DNA of 64,000 bases, taken from contig NZ_JAPEOK010000001.1 of the NCBI RefSeq assembly GCF_026341515.1, positions 4,588,001 to 4,652,000 on the forward strand, given 5' to 3'. A program made the position numbers and the translations under genes. Positions 59,056 to 64,000 of the stretch are shown here, in pieces. This DNA comes from Streptomyces sp. NBC_00878. GTDB taxonomy: Bacteria; Actinomycetota; Actinomycetes; Streptomycetales; Streptomycetaceae. Every line of letters starts with the position of its first letter. Position 1 is the first letter of the stretch. Under the pieces are notes generated by a model, which saw nothing but the letters and a program-made list of their open reading frames with translations, ran no database searches and was not told the origin of the DNA.

Positions 59056-59143
59056 CGGCGCCGACACCGGCCCTGCCGAATCGGCCGGAAACCGACCCCG
59101 TCGAATCGGTCGGACGCCGCCCCCGCCCCGAACCAGTCGCCCG

Positions 59144-61372
59144 TTACAGCTGGCCGGGCTGGCGTTCCGTCAATCCGTAGGTCTGGGCGATGGTGTTCCA
59201 CAGCTGCGCGGCCTTGGCCTTCTGCGTGGTCGCGATGCCGCTCTGGCGGTTGCCCGCCGCGGTCTGGCCCGTGGCGCGGGCCTGCCCCTTGTTGCAGCCC
59301 TTCTTGCCGGCGACCTGGCCGGCCCAGGCGGCGTAGTGGTTGTCCGCCGCGGCCGAGGCCTTCCACGCGCTGTTGAGCGCGGTGGTCAGCCGAGCGTGGT
59401 CCGGCAGCTTGTCGACCGAGAGGGCCGCGAGGCTGGTGACCAGTCCGTCGCGCTGCTTGGCCGCGTCGCGCAGATCCGTGGCGGCCTGGGCGAGGTTGGC
59501 GCACTTGCGTACGTTGTCGACGGCCTTGACCACCGAGTCGCGGCTGTCGCCGCTGTCCGCCAGGAGCTTGTCCAGGGCCACGGCCTGCTCCTTGGCCGGG
59601 TCGGCGCCCCCGGAGCCCGATTCGCCCGTGGCGGGCGCGGTCGCCGCCACCGGCTTGTTGTCGTCGCCCTTGTCGTCTCCGCCGCCGCTGAGCAGGGCGC
59701 CCGCGCCGATGCCGAGTACGGCGATCCCGACGCCGACCGCGGCGATGACGGGCACGCGGGAACTAGTGCGGCCGCCACGGCCGTTGTCACCGTCCCCCGC
59801 GCCTCGGCGTCCACCACGACCGGCGGGACCGGACGGACCGGCAGGACCGGCAGGACCGGCCGAACCGGGGAAGCCGGCCGGTGCGCCGCCCGGGCCGCCC
59901 AGCCCGACGGGACGGCCCGGGGTGCCGAAGCCGGACGCGGCGCCCAGTCTTACTTGCGGCTGCCTTGCCCGGGGCAGCTGCTGCGTGGAGCCTCCGGCGT
60001 CGCCGGCGTCGGCCCGGAAGAGGTTGTCGAACTCGGCCGGCGGCTGCTGCTGCCGGTCCTCCGGTACACCCGCGCGCGCCCCGTACGGCGCCGCGCCCGG
60101 CTGGGCCGGGACGGGCGGGATGAACTGCGTGGGCTGGGCGTCGGGGTCGACGGCCGGAGGCAGAGGTCCGGCTCCGCTTCCCCCGGACGTCGGCCCCGGC
60201 CCGTCCTGCCGGGCCCGGCCGAGGAACCGGGTGGATTCGGCGGACATCGACGCGGGTGACGACGCCCCTGCGGCGGGCATCTCGGGCGGCAGCGCACCGG
60301 GGCCCACGGGCGGGAGGAACTGCGTGGCGCCCTCGTCCACGGCCGGCGCGGCGGGGACCGGCGGCAGAAACTGGGTCGCACCCTCATCCATGGGAGCGGC
60401 GGGCGGCAACGCACCGGCACCGGCTCCCGTACCCACACCGGCACCGGCACCGGCACCGGCACCGGCGGGCGGTAGTGGTGCGGCGGTCTGGCCGCCGGAG
60501 GCGTACGGCACCGGCGCCTGGCCGCCAGAGGCCTGCGGGTAGCCGTAACCGCCCGGAGCCTGCGCCCCGGCAGAACCCTGTGGCTGGGCTTGGGCCTGTG
60601 CGCTGTCGGGCGCGTACATACCCGGAGTCTGCGGAGTCTGCGGGGCGCCGTACCCGTTCGTCGGCGTGCCCTCCTGCGGGAGAGGTGTCGCGCCGTCCGA
60701 CCGCTGGTCGGGCACGGAACCCGGTCCGGCGGCCTGCGGGCCACCCCAGGCGGCGCCCGCGCCGTGCGTCCCGTACGGGGCGGCCGGCGCGGCGTACTGC
60801 GACGACTGTCCGGCGTACCCGCCTCCGCCCTGCGCGCCGGAGCCGGGAGCCGACCCGTCCCATCCGGGAGTCTGAGCTGCCGGACCGCCTTGACCTCCCT
60901 GGCCTCCCTGGCCGCTTTGGCCTCCCGGACCCGAAGGGGTCGTGTTCCAGCCGGACGTCTGTGCGCCCCCGGCCGGCGGCGGGGCGGTCCAACTCGAAAT
61001 CTGCGGGGGCGCGTCCTGGGCCGGGGCGCCCGAAGCCGCAGCGGCCCCGCCCGCGTCGGCGGGCCGCGTGCCCCAGCCGGGCGCCTGCGCACCCTGGCCT
61101 TGGCCTTGACCTTGACCTTGGCCGCGACCTTGCCCCTGGTCCTGGCCCGCATTACCCCACTCGGGGGCCGGTGTCCAACCCGGTCCCGGCTCCGGAGAGG
61201 TCCCCGGAGCGGGCCCCGGTCCCCACGGCTGGTCCCAGGCCTGGCCGCCCGCCGGGATCGCGCGGTCGCCCGTCTGGCCCGGCAGGAGGGGTTCGCCGCC
61301 GTCGGACGGCAGCACGATGCCTTCGCGCGCGGGCCGCGCCGAGGGCTCGTCGCCCTGTCCGTTGTGCGTCAC
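59144..61372 (-). CDS. Large low-complexity membrane protein, unknown function
   Basis: A 742-residue protein in three parts. Residues 1 to about 535 are disordered and rich in Gly, Pro, Gln and Ala with short repeats (GQGQGQGQGQG, TPQTPGMYAP, ATQFLPPVPAAPAVDEGATQ, the latter present three times). A single helix follows (VPVIAAVGVGIAVLGIGAGA). The C-terminal 150 residues are extracellular and helical, ending in NTIAQTYGLTERQPGQL, with cysteines at CANLAQ and KKGCNK. Streptomyces relatives have similar layout without known function. It has an upstream CCCCGGA-rich gap with no operon partner. Confidence 0.82.
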   Translation of the reverse strand: MTHNGQGDEPSARPAREGIVLPSDGGEPLLPGQTGDRAIPAGGQAWDQPWGPGPAPGTSPEPGPGWTPAPEWGNAGQDQGQGRGQGQGQGQGQGAQAPGWGTRPADAGGAAAASGAPAQDAPPQISSWTAPPPAGGAQTSGWNTTPSGPGGQSGQGGQGGQGGPAAQTPGWDGSAPGSGAQGGGGYAGQSSQYAAPAAPYGTHGAGAAWGGPQAAGPGSVPDQRSDGATPLPQEGTPTNGYGAPQTPQTPGMYAPDSAQAQAQPQGSAGAQAPGGYGYPQASGGQAPVPYASGGQTAAPLPPAGAGAGAGAGVGTGAGAGALPPAAPMDEGATQFLPPVPAAPAVDEGATQFLPPVGPGALPPEMPAAGASSPASMSAESTRFLGRARQDGPGPTSGGSGAGPLPPAVDPDAQPTQFIPPVPAQPGAAPYGARAGVPEDRQQQPPAEFDNLFRADAGDAGGSTQQLPRARQPQVRLGAASGFGTPGRPVGLGGPGGAPAGFPGSAGPAGPAGPSGPAGRGGRRGAGDGDNGRGGRTSSRVPVIAAVGVGIAVLGIGAGALLSGGGDDKGDDNKPVAATAPATGESGSGGADPAKEQAVALDKLLADSGDSRDSVVKAVDNVRKCANLAQAATDLRDAAKQRDGLVTSLAALSVDKLPDHARLTTALNSAWKASAAADNHYAAWAGQVAGKKGCNKGQARATGQTAAGNRQSGIATTQKAKAAQLWNTIAQTYGLTERQPGQL

Positions 61373-61576
61373 CGGGACTCCTACGAATGGGGGACCTTCG
61401 GAATCGTCGGTTCACGCTACCGGGTCCCCCCAACCCGGTGCCACGCAGCACAGGACGTGACGCCCGTCTCCGGGGGCGGCAGTAACGAAACCGCCCCCCA
61501 AGACGCTGTTTATGCCTCCTTTCGCCCCACAACCCTTCAGTTCACCCCGCGTTCACGCCCGCGTACCCGTGTCTAT

Positions 61577-61627
61577 CCGCGTACCGCGTACCCGCGTACC
61601 GCGTACCCGCGTACCCGCGTACCCGCG
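61577..61627. repeat. GCGTACC(C) microsatellite
   Basis: Alternating CGCGTAC/CCGCGTAC units repeat about seven times between the large membrane protein and the TPR regulator. It lies in a 281-bp gap with no ORF support. Confidence 0.88.
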
Positions 61628-61653
61628 AGCACCTAAGTCCTAGGCCGCCGCTC

Positions 61654-63039
61654 CTAGGCCGCCGCCTGCAACTCCATGCGCGCCCCGAACTCCCGTACCA
61701 CCGGCTCGTCCCGGTACGGCTCCAGGCGCTGCTGGAGGTCGTCCAGGTACTCCGCCCCGCGGTTCGACCGCAGGGTGCCGAGGAGTTCGACCGCGCGCAG
61801 ACCCGTGTGGCAGGCCTCCTCGATCTCGCGCTGCTGGACCTGCGCGGTGGCCAGCAGTACGTACCCGATGGCGCGGCGCCTCGCCCGCGACTCGGGGTGC
61901 CCGGCGAGGGACTCCGACGCACACCGCGCGGCCGCCTCCGACTGCCCCAGGTCACGGTGGCAATGCGCCAACTCGTCGGCCAGATAGGCCTCGTCGAAGT
62001 GCGCGATCCACCGCGGGTCGTCGCCGGACTCCGGATCGGCCTGCTCCAGCGCCGCCACGGCCCGCCCGGACGCCGCCTGCGCCGAGCGCGCGTCACCCAT
62101 CAACGCGTGCCCCCGCGCCTCCGCGGCGTGGAACATCGACTCCGCGCGCGGTGTGACCCGCCCCCGCGCGCCCTCCTGTGCCGCGCGCGCCAACTGCGCG
62201 ATCTCCCGCGGATTCCCGAGCTGCGCCGCGAGGTGGCTCATGGACGCGGCGAGCACGTACCCGCCGTACCCGCGGTCGCCCGCGGCCTGTGCGAGCCGCA
62301 GCGCCTGGATGTAGTAGCGCTGCGCGAGCCCGGGCTGTCCGGTGTCGATCGCCATGTAGCCGGCCAGCTCCGTCAACCGCGCGACCGCCGCGAAGAGTTC
62401 ACGCCCGACCGCTTCCCGGTACGAACCAGCCAGCAGCCCGGACACGACACTGTTCAGGTAGTGCACGACGACCGGGCGTACGTGCCCGCTGCCGTACTGA
62501 TGGTCGAGGTCGACCAGCGCCTGGGTCATCGCGCTCACCGCGGCCACGTCGGACTGCCCGACCCGGGGCCCGGCGGCACGCGACACCTGCGCGTCCGGCG
62601 AGGAGATCAGCCAGTCCCGGCTCGGCTCGACGAGCGCGGAGGCCGCGACGGAGGAGCCGGACAGGAAGTCCCGCCGCCCCACGTCGCTGCGCCACAGCTC
62701 GCAGACCTGCTCGATCGCCCCGAGGACGGTCGGCGAGAACTGCAAGCCCACCCCGGAGGCGAGGTTCTTGCCGTTCGCCATGCCGATCTCGTCGATCGTG
62801 ACGGTCCGGCCCAGCTTGCGGCCGAGCGCCTCGGCGATGATGGCGGGCGCCCGCCCGCGCGGCTGCTGACCTCGCAGCCAACGCGCCACGGACGTCTTGT
62901 CGTAGCGCAGATCGAGACCGTGCTCCGCGCCGCACATGTTGACCCGGCGGGCCAGCCCTGCGTTGGAACAGCCCGCTTCCTGGATGAGCGCCTGCAGTCG
63001 TTCGTTCGGCTGCCGCGCGACGAGAGGCCTTGCGGCCAT
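61654..63039 (-). CDS. NsdA-like TPR regulator
   Basis: A 461-residue regulator. The N-terminus carries a lambda-repressor-like HTH (ERLQALIQEAGCSNAGLARR, then YDKTSVARWLRGQQPRGRAP). The rest is helical with TPR-like repeats (YYIQALRLAQAAGDRGYGGY, RWIAHFDEAYLADELAHCHR, RRAIGYVLLATAQVQQREIE). The architecture matches the NsdA group, which represses sporulation and antibiotic production in Streptomyces, though this copy is probably a paralogue. ATG 63039 has AGGGGG 9 bp upstream and is preferred to the earlier GTG-type starts. It is divergent from the primase-like gene, sharing about 380 bp. Confidence 0.88.
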   Translation of the reverse strand: MAARPLVARQPNERLQALIQEAGCSNAGLARRVNMCGAEHGLDLRYDKTSVARWLRGQQPRGRAPAIIAEALGRKLGRTVTIDEIGMANGKNLASGVGLQFSPTVLGAIEQVCELWRSDVGRRDFLSGSSVAASALVEPSRDWLISSPDAQVSRAAGPRVGQSDVAAVSAMTQALVDLDHQYGSGHVRPVVVHYLNSVVSGLLAGSYREAVGRELFAAVARLTELAGYMAIDTGQPGLAQRYYIQALRLAQAAGDRGYGGYVLAASMSHLAAQLGNPREIAQLARAAQEGARGRVTPRAESMFHAAEARGHALMGDARSAQAASGRAVAALEQADPESGDDPRWIAHFDEAYLADELAHCHRDLGQSEAAARCASESLAGHPESRARRRAIGYVLLATAQVQQREIEEACHTGLRAVELLGTLRSNRGAEYLDDLQQRLEPYRDEPVVREFGARMELQAAA

Positions 63040-63418
63040 GGCGTACCCCCTGTGGCTGCGGTGCCTGCCCACGCACCGAGTTGACGAGTCCTCAGCGGCC
63101 GGGGCCTCCCGCACCCGTGAAGAGAACGAAAAGATCCGGCCTCGAAGATCAATGCCCCGCGGATATACCGAAGATGCGAGACATGTGAGGATTGCCGGGG
63201 TAAAGGCTGCTGCCTGCCCCTCCGGTGGCTACCCCGCACCCGCTGCCGCCTCCCATGCGCGCCCCCACAGATGCATCCATGCGCCCCACATGTGGAATCG
63301 GTGCTCCTCCCCCGCGCGCGCAGGAAAAACGGTGCAAGCCCGAAGGGCTTTCCCAAGAAGGGCGGTGGTGGGAGACGGGTGGGCGTAACCCCTGGTGGGT
63401 GGGGGAGTTGAGTTCAGC
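63040..63418. other. Divergent promoter region of regulator and primase-like gene
   Basis: The 380-bp gap has AT-rich pockets (AAGATCAATGCC, GGATATACCGAAG) and a hairpin AAGCCCGAAGGGCTT at about 63336-63350. No ORF is supported. Promoters for both divergent genes must lie here, but boxes are not certain. Confidence 0.5.
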
Positions 63419-64000
63419 GTGGAAGAGACGATCGCAGGCACCCAGACCGCCCAGATCCCGAAGCAGCGAGGCGAATCGCTGCAGGACACCGCCGTGCGCT
63501 ATGCCGAGGAGCGCCATTGGGACGTGTTCCCAGGCACTTGGCTGGAAGCCGTCGACGGGGTGCAGCGCTGCTCGTGCGGCGAGCCCTCGTGCGCCGTGCC
63601 CGGCGCGCATCCGGCGCGTGAGGACTGGGCGACGCAGGCCACGGGCAGTGCGACCGTCGCGCGCCGACTGTGGGCGAAGCAGCCGTCGGCGTCGATCCTG
63701 TTGCCCACGGGGCGGACTTTCGACGCGATCGACGTTCCTGAGACCTCGGGATTTCTCGCGCTCGCCCGGATGAGGCGGATGGAGCTGACGCTCGGGCCGG
63801 TGACGTGCACGCCGGATCGGCGGATGCAGTTCTTCGTGCTGCCGGGTGCTGCCGTGAAGGTGCCTGATCTTGTACGGAAGCTGGGGTGGCCGCTCACCTC
63901 TCTTGATCTGAACGTGCTGGGGGAAGGGACGTATGTGGCTGCGCCGCCTACGCGGTTCGGGGCGCGGGGGGCTGTGCAGTGGGCCTGTCGGCCGACTCCG
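63419..64000 (+). CDS. Bifunctional DNA primase/polymerase-like protein, N-terminal part
   Basis: The frame is open from GTG 63419 to the right edge (194 codons). It begins VEETIAGTQTAQIPKQRGES, then LQDTAVRYAEERHWDVFPGT, the usual N-terminus of Prim-Pol-type proteins. A Cys-rich metal motif (VQRCSCGEPSCAVPGAHPAR) and LLPTGRTFDAIDVPETSGFL follow, with the Asp of the active-site strand. Streptomyces has chromosomal copies of unknown role. A GGGGGAG lies 11 bp before the GTG. Incomplete here. Confidence 0.8.
   Translation, partial: MEETIAGTQTAQIPKQRGESLQDTAVRYAEERHWDVFPGTWLEAVDGVQRCSCGEPSCAVPGAHPAREDWATQATGSATVARRLWAKQPSASILLPTGRTFDAIDVPETSGFLALARMRRMELTLGPVTCTPDRRMQFFVLPGAAVKVPDLVRKLGWPLTSLDLNVLGEGTYVAAPPTRFGARGAVQWACRPTP

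Overview
This 64 kb window is high-GC actinobacterial chromosome, almost certainly Streptomyces. The evidence is the very strong third-position GC bias, frequent GTG/TTG starts, ATGA/GTGA stop-start overlaps, a Ser/Thr kinase with a PQQ-type propeller, an NsdA-like TPR regulator and the signalling proteins present (HATPase, STAS, ECF sigma). No rRNA, tRNA or CRISPR array was seen.

Layout. 0-1.5 kb: the tail of a thiolase-like gene, a DUF35 zinc-ribbon partner and an enoyl-CoA hydratase. 1.7-8.0 kb: a TetR/VOC pair, a GT1 glycosyltransferase, the kinase and a double-VOC protein. 8.2-23.3 kb: a dispersed set of CoA-dependent catabolic genes (TetR, F420-type oxidoreductase, acyl-CoA dehydrogenase, lipid-transfer thiolase, DoxX, DUF35, flavin monooxygenase, NDP-forming acyl-CoA synthetase, enoyl-CoA hydratase, flavin reductase) interleaved with pdxH, GtrA, GNAT and a secreted protein. 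23.5-26.9 kb: two small envelope proteins, an MFS transporter and a divergent GlxA-type regulator. 27.2-31.5 kb: a LacI-controlled transporter-amidase-RidA operon. 31.8-41.2 kb: an accessory island of decayed mobile genes (Tn3-family transposase with an internal amber codon, tyrosine-recombinase remnants, a frameshifted DUF6262 gene) carrying MarR/MFS, Nudix, YunG-like and phosphotransferase cargo. 41.4-52.4 kb: catabolic genes resume (alcohol dehydrogenase, three acyl-CoA dehydrogenases, SDR, cyclase, amidohydrolase, acyl-CoA ligase). 52.4-64 kb: EF-hand protein, STAS protein, ECF sigma and zinc-finger partner, purU, a solute-binding lipoprotein, a large low-complexity membrane protein, the TPR regulator and the start of a primase/polymerase-like gene.

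How the parts may work together. A 15-bp palindrome close to CTGAC-N5-GTCAG occurs at the promoters of most catabolic operons on both sides of the island (near 10.8, 15.9, 19.1 (twice), 22.7, 44.7 (twice, one weak), 50.6 and 50.7 kb). I infer one regulon, possibly under the TetR protein at 8.2 kb, encoding activation, dehydrogenation, hydration and thiolytic or aldol cleavage of an acid whose identity the sequence does not give. Paired acyl-CoA dehydrogenases and thiolase plus DUF35 pairs resemble the steroid side-chain machinery of other actinobacteria. The ligase at 50.9 kb also has a strongly structured leader of about 115 nt. A GC-rich element of about 30 bp is scattered through the intergenic regions in at least nine copies.
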